Below are positions 48,621-63,983 of a DNA stretch of 64,000 bases, piece after piece (within the stretch, counting starts at the first letter, position 1; each line of letters starts with the position of its first letter). Both the position numbers and the translations under genes were made by a program. Source of the DNA: Anoplopoma fimbria (lineage: Eukaryota > Chordata > Actinopteri > Perciformes > Anoplopomatidae); contig NC_072456.1 in NCBI RefSeq assembly GCF_027596085.1, positions 16,630,744-16,694,743 on the forward strand. Reading direction: 5' to 3'. The notes below the pieces were generated by a model. It was not told the DNA's origin, ran no database searches, and was given only the letters and a program-made list of their open reading frames with translations.

Positions 48621-49372
48621 ACTATCTCTGGCATTGTGTATCAGGGCCACAGTGTCGATAGGGCCACCCTGCTACAGCCCGCACCACCCTGCAACACCCT
48701 CTGATCCTGTATTACTGCCCCCCCTCCACACTCTGATTTTATCTGCCAGCTGCAACCGGGTGGACTTTTTCTCTGGCATACAGCGGGATATTTTGCTTAG
48801 GACCAAGCCCTTCCTTGTATTTTACAATAGCAGCCCCCTGGCCGGCGCTGGGCAGTGGGTGCAGTGCGACAAGAACAATCCCTCCCCAAACTCTGCTATG
48901 ACTGGAAATACCAACACCAGTTCATCATGCAAACAGTCTCTTACAAATGTGCTGTCCTGGCATGGTGACTTAAAGACAACAAACCAATGAAAAAGGCACT
49001 CAAAAAGTATTTAAAAAGTATCAAGCTTATTTGTTTACTGTAACCAAAGATGGTTACATAGTCACATGTGTTGTAGGAATCATTTGTTCAGATAACACAG
49101 GGTTTTAACCAAAGAAAACATACACGGTCCCAAAATGAAAAAGGCTCCAAACGGACAAGAGGCCACAGTTAAAACTTGGTGGCTGAGAAGCCTAACATAT
49201 CAACCCTGATTAAGGCTAGGGTGCCAATAAGTTACATGTTAACTCAGGCTGGAGTTAAACTTTCATTTCAATTTCAACAATGTGTGCAAGTCAGTGGGTG
49301 AGGAACATGCACTCTCTTCAGCAAACAGCATTAAACAGATAGAAGGTTTCTTGATGGTTTGTGTGCTCCTAC

Positions 49373-49453
49373 CTTGAAGGCCAGGGACACGATGCCCCAG
49401 GCAGTCCTCCTCCCCACAGTTAGTTTGCTCTCTCACCACACCAACCTGGAACC
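49373..49453 (-). other. atp13a3: proposed atp13a3 5' UTR exon
   Basis: An 81-nt segment with good splice sites on the coding strand: acceptor GTTTTTCTCCCAG and donor AAG|GTAGGA. It is GC-richer than its surroundings and has no ATG. It would sit between the promoter-proximal exon and coding exon 1, which begins one base before its ATG. Proposed from splice-site quality and need; not proven. Confidence 0.45.
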
Positions 49454-52400
49454 CTGGGAGAAAAACAAATAGAATTTAGAAAGGTGAGTTTAGTCGAGGA
49501 CAGATCTCCGCCAGGTGTGTCTGCAACGACCACTGCTGTATTGTGTGTTTGAATGAACACAACCGACAATTGGCTAACCCGCTCCTCCCATTTTAATCGC
49601 AATTGTATCACACGTTTTTCCCTTTGCAAGGCTTGCACAACAGATACACTATCAGTTGAATCCTTGTAACTGGCTCTGTGCAGGCATGTATCTCAGCTCT
49701 GTCTCACAGGGATAACCGTGACTTGAAATGTGTATTTAAGGCTTCTCAGTGTATTTCTTTCTACACTACATGTGTAAACACATGGTAGATGCCAAATAAA
49801 AAAAAGGCACAAAGTAACTTTGTCTCTGGCCGCAGAGCAGCAGCTGAGCGGCAGTGATGCAGTCAGCTCTATGTGCAGTTAGCCGTGAGCTGGTAGACAA
49901 ACACACCGTCCAAAACATAAAAATAGAAAACAATTTTTTGCAAAGTGACACAGTCTGTGGTTTTCACCCAGTGTGTATCTGCCCCTAGAGTAGCGGCTGG
50001 AGTTCGGTGATGCACTCAGCAGTGTTTTCACTTGCGGTTAGAATGATTCAATGAGTCAGTTTGCAGTATTAAAAGCAATAAAAGAAGTTTCACTTTTAAG
50101 CAAGTTATAGCATGATTATCACAGAGATAAAAAAAAATACAATGCACTCCATGAACATAGCTTTTCGAAACTACGTGTTTTTCCACTAAATTGACTATGA
50201 TAATAAACTGGGAAGAGAGACTTTCATAAAACAGTAACATATCATCCAAAGGGAAAAAAGGTTAATGTGTATTGCACTGCAGCAGAATAGTTACAGGATA
50301 TGTGAAAGCACATGCCAAGGTGTTCACTGGTGCACATTGTTGAAGAGCATATACTAATTGCGTATGCACTTATGAAGTTCTAGATAGGACTCCCCTTTAA
50401 ATCAGGATCAACAACTGAGAATTCATTTAATTTGGTTGTCCTTTTTGGACACAACTTTCTGCATTTAAAACGTTGATAAACTAAATGGAAATGAGTGAAC
50501 TGTCTGAATATATTCAGTACAGAGTATCGTGGACTACTAGACCACATTGGAGGGTAAGTGAGAGGTTTTCCCAACACTCCAATTCAGATATACTTCTTCC
50601 TGTTCCCACCAGCTCCTGCAGACGTCCGTTATTGCTAATCCTATCCTAATCCTGCATGCCTTGAGCAACTAATCATGACCTCATGGTGAAATGGCTGCAG
50701 TATATGGAAGAATTGTCAGGTGATTCCTCCTGACTCCCATCCACTCACGAGGCTTGGTGCTCCTGACCTGTCCCAATGCAATAATATAATAAATATGAGG
50801 GCAACAGGAGAAAACACTTTTTCTTACTGGAATACAGAGGACCCTTATAGGGCCTCTAAGAGTCAGCATGACTTTAGAGTTATTTATAGATTGCTCCAGC
50901 CCTGCCTAAAGCCACATTGTTGTCTATCATTTGATTAGTCTGCTATTGTATTAATAAGCAATGCAGGCTTGGGAAAATAAAAACACAAGGAAGCTGTTGA
51001 TCTGTTTTCCAACTGTGAGATTAAACATGACAATCATCATGTTAGTGAGGTTAATAATTAACTGTTAACTGACAGCTTAAAAATTAAACAAACAAAAAAT
51101 CTGAGCAAAACTCTGAGGAGCAGTTTGCTACTTAAAGCTGCCAGTCAGGCTCAGTGAAGAAGGTCCACCTTAAAAGGTCAGCCCACCTTAACTGAGCCTG
51201 AGGGTAGCTTCAGGGCTAACAAAGGAAATTGATGTTGAAGGGATACAGCAGACAGCGCCAGAAAAAAAGGGAAAGTAGCATGAATGGATGGCGACAGATA
51301 AGCAGTCGAATGTTATCATATAGAAATAATTTGCTGGTGATCTTTTATTGAGGATCTTTCAATAATTGCAGAATTGTAATAATCAGAGCTAGAAGTGCTA
51401 GATTGATACCCATCCTCACAATCACACATGCTCACTCAACTAAACCGTTGTAATGTTAAGCCAGGCTTGTGATACACTGACAGAAACCCTGATAGAGAAC
51501 ACCAGGCAGACACACAGCTGAAAACCTCAAAGCTAAACTAAGAAACTTACTGGGCAAGTGGCTGCATGTCTCCACGACAATGCACGCAACATCGTGGCTG
51601 CTACCTCCCCCGAACAGGTGAACTGAGGACAGTCGCCTGTTGGAGCACATGCTGCAGCTGGCAGTAAATAATGGATTCAACCTGTTCATCGTGAATCATA
51701 TCAGTTGGGCGATTTAAACCATAGCACCCCCGCATTTTAAGGCACTAATGTTGTCTGTTAACAGTTAATGATTAGTTAACAGGTGTCTGCTATCGGTCAG
51801 AAATCAATTAAAAATTAGCAGTGTTCCCTGGAAAGAAACTGGAAGTATGACTGAGTGAATGTGTATCAAACCACAACAGTGCTTGATTAAGCACAGGTTT
51901 TACACAGGCCGTGTGTATTATGAGGAGTCATCTCTAGATAAACTTAATTATTAACCTATTTGACTGTACTGTGAGCTGCCTGACTAATTCATCAACTGCA
52001 TTCAACGTACTATCAGTAATGCTTTCATTATTATTAGCAAATGGACCGTTGCCAATGTTTGAACAACGGTGAGACCAGGGTTAAAACTAACATTTCCTTT
52101 GGTGTTTAATCTGCTGATTATTTACTCAATCAATAAATCCTTTGGTCTATAAAATTGATATACATTCAGAAAAATGCCCATCACAATATCTCAGAAACCT
52201 TGAGAAGGTGTTGATTTAAAATTGCCCTAACAGTCCAAATGCAAAAAGATATTTAGCTTATTGTGAATGAAGCAGCAACTTCTTGCATTTGAGAAGCTGA
52301 ATCCAGAATATATTAGAAAATTCTGCTTGAAAAATGACACATTATGTCTTTAGTCGGTTTAGTTTTAAAAAGCTCATCGTCTTGTATCAAGGTTTGTCAA

Positions 52401-54424
52401 TTAAAGCATAAGCTTACAGTCATGCTTCAAGGTCCGTGTGTCACAATATCACAATTTGATAAATATTATCAGTACAAAGTTCACTTTTGGGTGAGGCTGA
52501 GCTTAGCAGCTCTGACACACATATTTTCCAAGATCATGAACATGAGCATAACAAACGTTTATAACCAATTAAATCCAGGATAGCCACATTCTCCTTTCCC
52601 TTTCTATCCTGTTCTTCAGCACACAGACAGAAAGGAAAATGTGAACAATGACCAATGACCTAATGACAGAAGTCTATAATTCATGGAAGCATTTAGAGGA
52701 AAAAATGTTTTGTTGCCATCATGCTCTGCACTCAATGTGCTTTCTTTATCACTTCCGCTCCTTCACATGGGGTATTATAACCAAGCTTTGTTCCCCGTCA
52801 AGGGCCAATCAGGTTGTTTATCACTGTGACCACTGGCCTTACTAGAAATCTATGACTGTCTGAACTTCCTCTGCTGTCTGAACAACCAGCTTTAAGAGCC
52901 CACCACCACTGATAACACAACTAATCTAACAATTCCCTCTTAAAAACTTGCTAAAGGAGAAAAAAACACAAATTGATAACATGTTATTTAACATTAATGC
53001 GAACCGAGTGGAGGTAGCAATGCAATAAGAGCACAACCACTTCCAGTTATATAATTAGTAGCAAGTTAGATACGCAATTAACAGTTTCTAGCTTGTTGAA
53101 CTTCAAAATCAGCTCAATCTTAACAAAATATGAATCACTTTGTAAAACTCATAGATACAATAAACATCCACACCTCTTCGGATAGTCCAGCATCAGCCTC
53201 AGAATCAAACCTCGACACATGCTGTGTGTGTTCTGAGATGACATCTGCACACTTTAGGTCACAACCATGTGATAAGAGTTGCTGACTTTCGAGGCTACAA
53301 TAATAAGTGCAGCGTTAACGTGGATGAGATCAGGGAGTGAATGAGGACAAAAGGAGATCTAAAAAGGAGTCTGTATAAGAGCTCCACTCCTGTGAAAAAA
53401 AGGTGGAGGGAAAGAAAAAATAAAATAATCCTACAGGTCAAAAGTGTGCTGAATTTTAAATCAGACCACATGCTCTTGGATTAACAGCGGCATTGCTTGA
53501 CAGTCTATAAAAAACTGCGTATAACAATGTGAAAGAGATTAAAACATGTTTTACTTGATTAAGCATCTTATATAATGATCCTGGGTGAGAAATAATATTT
53601 CTATATGGACGTAACAGATTATGGAATTAGTTTCCTTAATTAATAAAAAAATGAAGTTGTAAATGTCAGCTCTTTATTAGGGCAAACCAAGATGAAAGAC
53701 ATAAATCAGCTGAAATGTATTAAAAAATATATAATTCATATAGTGTCCTCACTGCCTTAATCAAACACCTGCGATATTTTATGTTCCCGTTCAACTCCAC
53801 ACAAACTTGAGATGCAGTCAGAGCGGAGGGGAACAGTGATATCAAGTTGCAAGCTCATAGCGAAGCAATTGTCTTTTTTCAAGACAATGTGTGATTTTGG
53901 TTTATTTTTTATTTATGCATGGGAGTTTCATATGTCCACAGAGCATAGTAGTCAGATTTTAAGGAGTGCTTTTTCTTCACAACAGCTCATGTTTTGCACA
54001 GTTTCACGATTGCAAAATGATCCACTGCGAGTCTCAGGATGCAACAAGTGTGTGGCTGCGTCACCGTTGTAATGCCAGATGGATTGATTAGTGGTGTCAA
54101 TGTCAACTGTAGGGTTGTCATCTATTTATTTTATTTTTTTTACCAGTCTATCCAGGTTTTTGAAAGGAATGAAAAAACGTCTGCTTCATGATCATCATCA
54201 GGAGTAGCATTTTAAGGAGGGATTTATCAGCAGCTCTGTCCGGAGCTTTCTGTCACAAACTGCTGCTGCTGATGAGTGCGAGCTACAGCAAACAGTGCGG
54301 GAGACACCACAACAACTTCAAATGATGGTCCTCTATAAATATCCCAACAGCACCGGACACTGACAGCCAGCATCCTTAGGGATGCAGTCAAGACGTTCTT
54401 GTCCGAGGACGGCCAGCAGATTTG

Positions 54425-54520
54425 CAAGGGATTAAAAGCTCAAATTTTTGGGGCCAGGCTAAGCAAAGCCTTATAAATCCGAAGTAAAATCTTCAAATCA
54501 ATTATAAAATTAACGGCTAC
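54425..54520 (-). mobile_element. possible LINE reverse-transcriptase remnant
   Basis: The minus frame reads DLKILLRIYKALLSLAP. It resembles the FKILLLTYKALHGLAPSYL-type segment near the end of many fish LINE (L2/Rex-like) reverse transcriptases. It is short and isolated. A family cannot be given. Confidence 0.35.
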
Positions 54521-55083
54521 CATGGAGAGTCCTCCTGATTTCATCTCACTTCCACTGATGCAGGCCGCTGGTTTGTCCTGTTCTTGTTGGAGGCAACCCG
54601 CTAAACCGGCACAAGAAAGTTCAGTTTCTCTGTCACGCTGCTGTGGGGCTTCCACACCAAACAGCGCTGGGCCGCCGACAGGACTTTTACCATGTCAGGA
54701 TATTTCGCATCTCCACTCTCAATCAACACTGGCAGGCCTTCCATCACTTGGTGCTGTCTTAAAGCTCACCTGTGAACATTTTTGAGGCCTCGACTCAAAG
54801 ACCAGGGGAATATTGGCGCCTCGCTTCTGCAAGTCAGACTAAACCGCCTCCAAATTTTCAGTTTGGACGAGACCTCAAGCTCTCTCACAGAGAAGAAGAA
54901 AGATCAAAAGTGAAAAAAAGTGATTGCTGGAATCCAGATGTGTAACATGGACTTAGCTAGTAAAACTTGCCCCTTAATGATACTTACATAAATTTTGCCT
55001 TATCTAAAACAGAGTTACATCACTGACGCCACCATAGGAGTGAGATAATTTAGCCGGAAGGCCTCTTTAATGTAAATAACACC

Positions 55084-55177
55084 GTGTTAGTGCAGACTCT
55101 CTTTGTGTTTTACTTTATACACTGTTCTTTGTGTTAGTGCAGACTCTCTTTGTGTTTTACTTTATACACTGTTCTTT
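55084..55177. repeat. 47-bp perfect tandem duplication
   Basis: A 47-bp unit starting GTGTTAGTGCAGACTCTCTT occurs twice head to tail (55084-55130 and 55131-55177) without visible differences, which suggests a recent duplication. Confidence 0.93.
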
Positions 55178-55865
55178 GTTTTACCAGGTCCAGTTTGGCT
55201 GATCTTTTTATAGACTTAATTCTACTTCTATTATCTGACTTAATTTAGACGAAGCCATTCAAAATTAAATAGTAGCGATGTAAAGATTACTCATTAATAC
55301 TCAATGGTCTGCTTAGTCCTTTTACACAATTTGCGAAATGTGAGGATTTGGTGACTCACCAGTTGGGCATGTCTCTGACTGCTAGCTATGTGTGGATATC
55401 ACTCTTCTCATCTCAAAAAGGTCCCAACCCCTAATAAAAGCACACAAACTAATTATTTCCTCGGGCTCACTGTGGCAGCCAAGAACCCTACTCTGTTAAT
55501 GAAACATAAAAGTCAGATAACAGTGCATACAATGAATAAATTTGTCCTGAGCTGCACTGGACGATTGGTAATGGTGTTACAAAAATAAACGTGAACTCGA
55601 TCAGGACATTTTTAAATTGATCGGTGTTGACTATATAAAGCCTAATCCCTTTCTGATCCTTTGTTTACTGAAGCCTTTTGTGGTCCAGGTACAGGATGTC
55701 AGCCATGCCAAAGGAAAAACCAATAAATAACAGCCAGCTGTCCCAAAATGATATCCACAGTGACAGTGTGAGACCCTAAGTAGTGCGAAAAAACAGCCAC
55801 ACCAAGACTCTTTACCAGCTAAGTGAAAACGAATTTCCACTAATGGAAACATATGTTTATACATA

Positions 55866-55952
55866 CAGTACCAGTCAAAAGTTTGGACACACCTTCTCAT
55901 TCAACTACTTTGAAGAATCTAAAATATAAAACATATTTTGGTTTGTTGAGCA
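55866..55952 (-). mobile_element. Tc1/mariner-type MITE end fragment (inverted relative to neighbour)
   Basis: Begins at a TA with CAGTACCAGTCAAAAGTTTG, the terminal sequence of a common fish Tc1-like family, and runs on to GTTTGTTGAGCA. It is the reverse complement of the right end of the neighbouring element (56162-56247). The other end is missing. Confidence 0.8.
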
Positions 55953-56021
55953 AAAAAATTATAAACATACATATATAATATATATAAAAATATATATATA
56001 ATATATAAACACACATATATA

Positions 56022-56247
56022 CAGTACCAGTCAAAAGTTTGGACACACCTTCTCATTCAATGTTTGTTCTTTATTTTTATTTTTTTCTACATTGTAGACT
56101 AATATTGAAGACATCCAAACTATGAAGAAACACATATGGAATTATGTGGTAAACAAACAAATGCTCAACAAACCAGAATATGTTTTATATTTTAGATTCT
56201 TCAAAGTAGTTGAATGAGAAGGTGTGAACAAACTTTTGACTGGTACT
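56022..56247 (+). mobile_element. non-autonomous Tc1/mariner-type element (MITE), about 226 bp
   Basis: The left end CAGTACCAGTCAAAAGTTTG and right end CAAACTTTTGACTGGTACT form terminal inverted repeats, flanked by TA on both sides. The interior (CTACATTGTAGACTAATATT, ATATGGAATTATGTGG) is that of a deletion derivative; no transposase frame is present. The right TIR has a few substitutions (GTGTGAACAAAC for GTGTGTCCAAAC), so it is probably inactive. Confidence 0.85.
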
Positions 56248-56248
56248 T

Positions 56249-56249
<1 letters not shown>

Positions 56250-56305
<56 letters not shown>
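56250..56305. repeat. (AC)17 then (AT)11 compound microsatellite
   Basis: AC run to about 56283, directly followed by AT units, immediately beside the right end of the MITE. Confidence 0.95.
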
Positions 56306-57007
56306 AATAATATAATATATAAACAAATGTAAATATATACATATATTCTCTATTGTGATGAACTGAAGTACATTATATGAACAGTTACTACATTATTATT
56401 ATTATGATTATAATTCTGTCTGTATATATAATATTTCAGTTATCGTTAATTCTTTGCTGTTTTTATTGCTTATTTGCTATTTATAATACTCATTTTTGAT
56501 CTTATAAATCAATAAAGGATCTTATTAATTGGAATAATCATCTAATCATTTAGTCTAAAGTCAATGAAGTACCAGAGGCAGGTGAACTGAACTGTTGTGG
56601 GACTACATGGTAGCCACATTAACCTATGGGTTTACCGACACACCTGATGAAATCCCCCAGTGATCAATACCTAATTGCTGACAACGAACCCATCCTCAGG
56701 AAGTGCTTCTGGATGACTGACTGCTAGCTGGCTAACGTTAGCCTGAACCCATTGTTAGCCCCGCTGCTTAGTGACTACCGTAATAACAAACGTGCACGTT
56801 TCCTACAATGCTCATCCCGCTTTCGGTTTCAGAAAGCGAAACAGCGTTTTGATTTAAAAACACCCTGACCGGTTTTACATGGACACGCATCGGCTAGCTC
56901 CCGTTAGCTTCATCCAAGCTAGGTAGCAAATAACACATGGGTGATAATGACAGCGAGAGCCTACTGAACACACACACACTTACACACACACACTTACACA
57001 CACTTAC

Positions 57008-57200
57008 CCAGAACCACCTGGACACGCTGAAGATCACCTCCGAGTCATGGTGAGACGGGAGTGGCTGTTATCTGAAGGGAAACGTCGTTGGAGAGAGAAC
57101 CGGACTAGTGTTGGTAGAAGTAACGTTGTCGCAGCAGAGTGGCTGGTTGGCTGTGTGTTGACAGCTCGGAGGGACAGACTGAGTACTACAGCGGTAGTGA
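57008..57200 (-). other. atp13a3: proposed atp13a3 first (non-coding) exon; right boundary unknown
   Basis: On the coding strand a strong donor (CTGG|GTAAGTG) lies at 57007. The sequence to its right is GC-rich, with CpGs and promoter motifs from about 57,200. The upstream limit is only a guess. It contains a short frame ATGACTCGGAGGTGA with a good initiation context (CACCATGA). Further GTAAG words in the flanking AC-repeat could act as alternative donors. Confidence 0.5.
57037..57051 (-). other. candidate upstream ORF (MTRR-stop) in atp13a3 leader
   Basis: ATG ACT CGG AGG TGA on the coding strand, with A at -3 (CACCATGA). It is the only ATG I see in the proposed leader exons (57008-57200 part near the donor, and 49373-49453). 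It depends on the exon model being right. Confidence 0.4.
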
Positions 57201-57226
57201 ACTGGCCTGAACTGGCTGTCTGCACG

Positions 57227-57243
57227 CAGGAAGTGACGTCACG
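57227..57243 (+). promoter_or_regulatory. ETS-CRE composite site in the atp13a3 promoter
   Basis: CAGGAAGTGACGTCACG: an ETS core GGAAGT overlapping a perfect palindromic CRE TGACGTCA (57234-57241). This overlapping layout is a known composite element of housekeeping promoters. The CpG-rich surroundings support a promoter here. Confidence 0.65.
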
Positions 57244-57272
57244 GGAGGGGAGGGGAGGGGAGGGAGGGAGCC
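57241..57272 (+). promoter_or_regulatory. G-rich tract able to form a G-quadruplex
   Basis: Six runs of three to four G separated by single A (GGGAGGGGAGGGG-type) immediately next to the CRE, on the non-template strand relative to plus. Fits the usual four-run, short-loop pattern. Confidence 0.6.
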
Positions 57273-57446
57273 CCTCACCATCCATAAAAGTAACCTGCAT
57301 ACTATCACAGCGAGGAGAAAAGGGAGCTCGTTATATACTCCCATGTGTCACATCTTGGAGTTACCACAGATTAGCCACGTGATGCTAAAGGTGGTAATGA
57401 GGTAATGGTCCATTCTTAGGGATGATCAGATCAGTGTGATGCAGGG

Positions 57447-57800
57447 ACAATAATGATAATAATAATAATAACTTTATTTATATAGCACCTTTTAAAAACA
57501 AGGTTTACAAAGCGCTTCGACAGACAAGGCAGCAAAACAGTGCAATAGATGAGATGAAACATTAAAAACAATCGTTAGGATATAACTAAATTAAGAAATA
57601 TAAAAGAAATAACAAGTGACAATCAAATAAACGAAAAAAAAAATAGATAAAATCAAGTGAAATAGATAAACATAAAATAGTAAACGAATATAAGATCAAA
57701 TTGTAAAACCAAATAAAACGAAAGATTAAAACGACGACATCACATAAAAGCCATTCTGTAAAAAGGTGTTTTAAGAAGTGATTTAAAAGAGATTACTTCT
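57447..57800. mobile_element. teleost interspersed repeat (ATAATAACTTTATTTATATAGCAC type)
   Basis: AAT units lead into AACTTTATTTATATAGCACC and ACAAGGTTTACAAAGCGCTT, a very frequent word pair in fish genomes. The A-rich middle is followed by the matching tail AAAGGTGTTTTAAGAAGTGA. No coding capacity. Confidence 0.6.
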
Positions 57801-60587
57801 AGTCTATTATAAGAAAGTAGTGATTTGTATTGGATTATTACGATTTCATCTTTTTTTTTTTTTTTTAAAGAAAGTGCTCATTTTCGAGGCTGGATTGCCA
57901 GATGGATCAAAGCAGGCAACAGCTCTTGGGGCCCAGAATTCCAGTGGCCACAAAGCCCTTAGGTTCACTACATGTCAATTCTTGTTGGTAAATTGGTTAA
58001 TTGCAAAATTACAGCACTAAGGCTAAATAACATCTGAGGACATTGTTAACAGATCATGTGGCCCTGCCTTGTGGAGGGACCCTGTGCTAAAATGTAAGAC
58101 CTGTAGCATTTTAGTCAATAGTATAAAAAAAAAGCTCAACCAGGCATTGTCATTAAGAAAATTAAAGAAATCGAAAATATGCGCAAATTCATCAAATGGA
58201 CTGTGAGGGACTTACAAGTTATCAAATTGTGCTCTAAATCGAATCAGAGGAGGCTACATCCTACATTTCCCATGATGCAACAATAAATGCCTGGTGCCTG
58301 CCGGTTTTAAACTACAAGTCATCTGTTTGAGATGAAGACTTTCTGTAATTAAGTAATTCTGCAAGTAATGCAATGTCCTGTGCCCAAGTTGAGACATCAT
58401 TGAGGTCGTTACTTTACACTTAAGAAAGGTCCTCAAGAGAAAGATATTATACATTTTCCATAACTGTTACTACAAAAAAAATGATCTTCATGTGTTAAAA
58501 CAGTTGAGTCCCCCCCTTAACAAAGTTCTCAAGAAACTCACTAATATATAATCCTTTATTCTGAGTTATCCAGTAATGACCAGGCATTTCATAAGTTAGC
58601 GTTCAGTTTCTGATTTACTCATTCACTTCAACTATTCAGGATTTTGTGAATAGTTGAAGTGAATGAGGTGAACCAAATGTCCTGCAGGCTCCAATCATCC
58701 AGCGTCTTCTATGTCCTCTGCATTGGAGCGATCACTGACGCACGGGCCAAGAAAAACAAAAAGGCCCATTCCCCGCTGCTGCTTCAGATGTGCTAATCCG
58801 TGCTCTTCATCACTTCTGCAAACAGAATTCCACCTTTTTTTATGGGACACACAGTTTGTTTTCCTTTGGCCTAGTCTCAGAAGGGACAGAGATGAGGCCC
58901 CGACTTATCATCACATTAGGATTTTACGCACTACAAACACATCTTTTTTTTCTTTAGTTTATTGGATGTGTTTGGAAATACAGATGGAAAAACAGCAACT
59001 TGTGTGTTGGTCTATTTTCAACAGAATAAGTTCTCAGGTGTACTAAACCAAATGTATAAATCTATTACAACAGTAGAGTTAAGGCTACATGTTATGCAAT
59101 TTGAACTCCGGTTAAACAGCCACTATGTGTGCAATGATTGATCTTATTCAGCATCTCAGATTTCAGGCCTCTTTACTAAGCTTTACACATGGGATGCATT
59201 CCTATCTAACAGCAACATTAGAGCAGCAGGAAGCACTGCATGGCTTTTCATTGTCGGTTGATTAATCACATCCCGAATGCATTAAAGACAAAATAGTTAC
59301 AGAAATGAATATATATTAAGCACTGTCTGAATTTAAGTGGTTAAAAAGTATTTCCACTATCAGTAGGGCTTGACAATACAGTTGAAAACATCATTACACG
59401 ATATTATTGGGATTTTTATAACATGACGAATGCATATGAAACCACACTCAAAATAATCAAACAGATGTTGAAAGCAGTTCATTTTTTTCCCCAGTGGCAC
59501 GCAATACATGAGACCTTATTCTTCAAAAATGCCTCCTCAAAATTATGAATATTAATCATTAACAGAAACTGGTAGAACAACATGAAAAGATCATATCATC
59601 TCCATATGATGTGGGTGATATTCAATAGACAATATTATTAAATTATCTCTCGGCCCCGCCTTATCATGTCATGTTTACACACCAAACAAGGTGTTAAATT
59701 ACATTAATTTCCACGGCTGATTAAAGCAATTGCTTTGCTACACTTCATTAGTTGTTTCCCAGTAATTTGTCTCAGACGGGTATTGACTTGAGGAAATGTA
59801 ACAGGGAGGAGTAAAATGTGCCCCATAACTTTCCTCTAATCTAAGTATTGTTCTGTTATCAGGTTTTAGGAAGTCCCTTCAGTTAAAAATGCCCTGCTCT
59901 GCTGCTCTGCTGCTCCAGCATCATCGTCTAGAGCCCCCTGGCAGGCAGATGGACACGAGGTCTGAGGGATGATGGAGAGGACGGAGGGGCCCTGGCCGTC
60001 TAGTCTGGTGCTTATCTGGGCCGCTGGGCTTTTTCCAGTCCAGCCCTGATAACCCGGGTCGACTAGCAAAATACAGGATGTGACCCAATAACCCTGCAAG
60101 GCAGCAAGGTCGCAATATTGTTTTATTAGGGGAGGTCTTTTCTGTAAACTGTATTAACAGATCTCAGTGGTTTTGATGAATGCGAGTTTTTCCAACCGCT
60201 GTAGTTGACTCTGTTCACTGAAAAACATCCATAAACTAAAGATCTCCTTTTTGTCCTCTTCTGCAGCCCCCATAGCTATAGACAGTAAATGCAGGTGTGT
60301 CAGTGGGGCATAGATGCAATTAGCACTGTGTTACCTCGGCAGTAGATAATGACTTAATGGTCATTAAATTAAATTAAAATATTTAATAGTATTGCTTAAG
60401 GACAAAGCTGCACATTGCAACCAGAATGCAACATTCAAAATCACCAACCAAAAGATCTGCAATTATCACCATAAATTTTTACCAACAACGGCCTGTTAAG
60501 GTTATAACAAAGATGCAGTATATTACACACACACATTAGCTAAACTGTAAAGTAAAACAAGAAAGATAATAGTTCAGTGTTTACTCT

Positions 60588-60593
60588 TTTATT
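60588..60593 (-). terminator. tmem44: candidate tmem44 polyadenylation signal
   Basis: TTTATT on the plus strand, AATAAA on the coding strand, 34 nt after the tmem44 stop codon. It is unusually close, so a further downstream signal may be the one used. Confidence 0.4.
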
Positions 60594-60626
60594 CCCCTCA
60601 AATGAATGCACCAGATGTGTATCACA

Positions 60627-63977
<3,351 letters not shown>

Positions 63978-63983
63978 CTGCTT

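Larger units (their letters stand above)
45481..49372 (-). other. atp13a3 leader intron (between proposed exon at 49,373 and coding exon 1)
   Basis: No coding exon recognised. It contains a CT run near 46559, a 9-bp AGAGGTTAG repeat (three copies, 47263-47289), inverted repeat copy B, and a fish interspersed element at 48210-48620. Confidence 0.6.
49454..57007 (-). other. atp13a3 first intron (proposed)
   Basis: About 7.5 kb without recognisable coding exons. It holds a LINE-like scrap (54425-54520), a 47-bp tandem duplication (55084-55177), Tc1-type MITE sequences (55866-56247) and AC/AT microsatellites (56250-56305). The rest is AT-rich and unremarkable. Confidence 0.55.
57300..60626. other. 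atp13a3-tmem44 intergenic region
   Basis: About 3.3 kb without a recognisable gene. It holds a fish interspersed repeat at 57447-57800, a T run at 57851-57866, and a possible ZNF143-type site at 58259-58281. Open frames at 58711-59046 and 59866-60115 lack splice or homology support. Confidence 0.5.

Noticed and set aside
48634..48990. 118-codon plus-strand open frame
   Set aside because: It starts inside an interspersed repeat and has no domain, splice context or recognisable homology.
57047..57382. 111-codon plus-strand open frame over the atp13a3 promoter
   Set aside because: GC-rich promoter DNA gives long chance frames. It overlaps the CRE and G tract and resembles no known protein.
58711..59046. 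111-codon plus-strand open frame in the atp13a3-tmem44 gap
   Set aside because: No recognisable motif, Ser/Phe-rich low-quality composition and no promoter or splice support.
59866..60115. Overlapping minus-strand open frames just downstream of tmem44
   Set aside because: They begin with internal ATGs in GC-rich sequence after the tmem44 stop and show no homology. They could be 3' UTR but not a separate gene.
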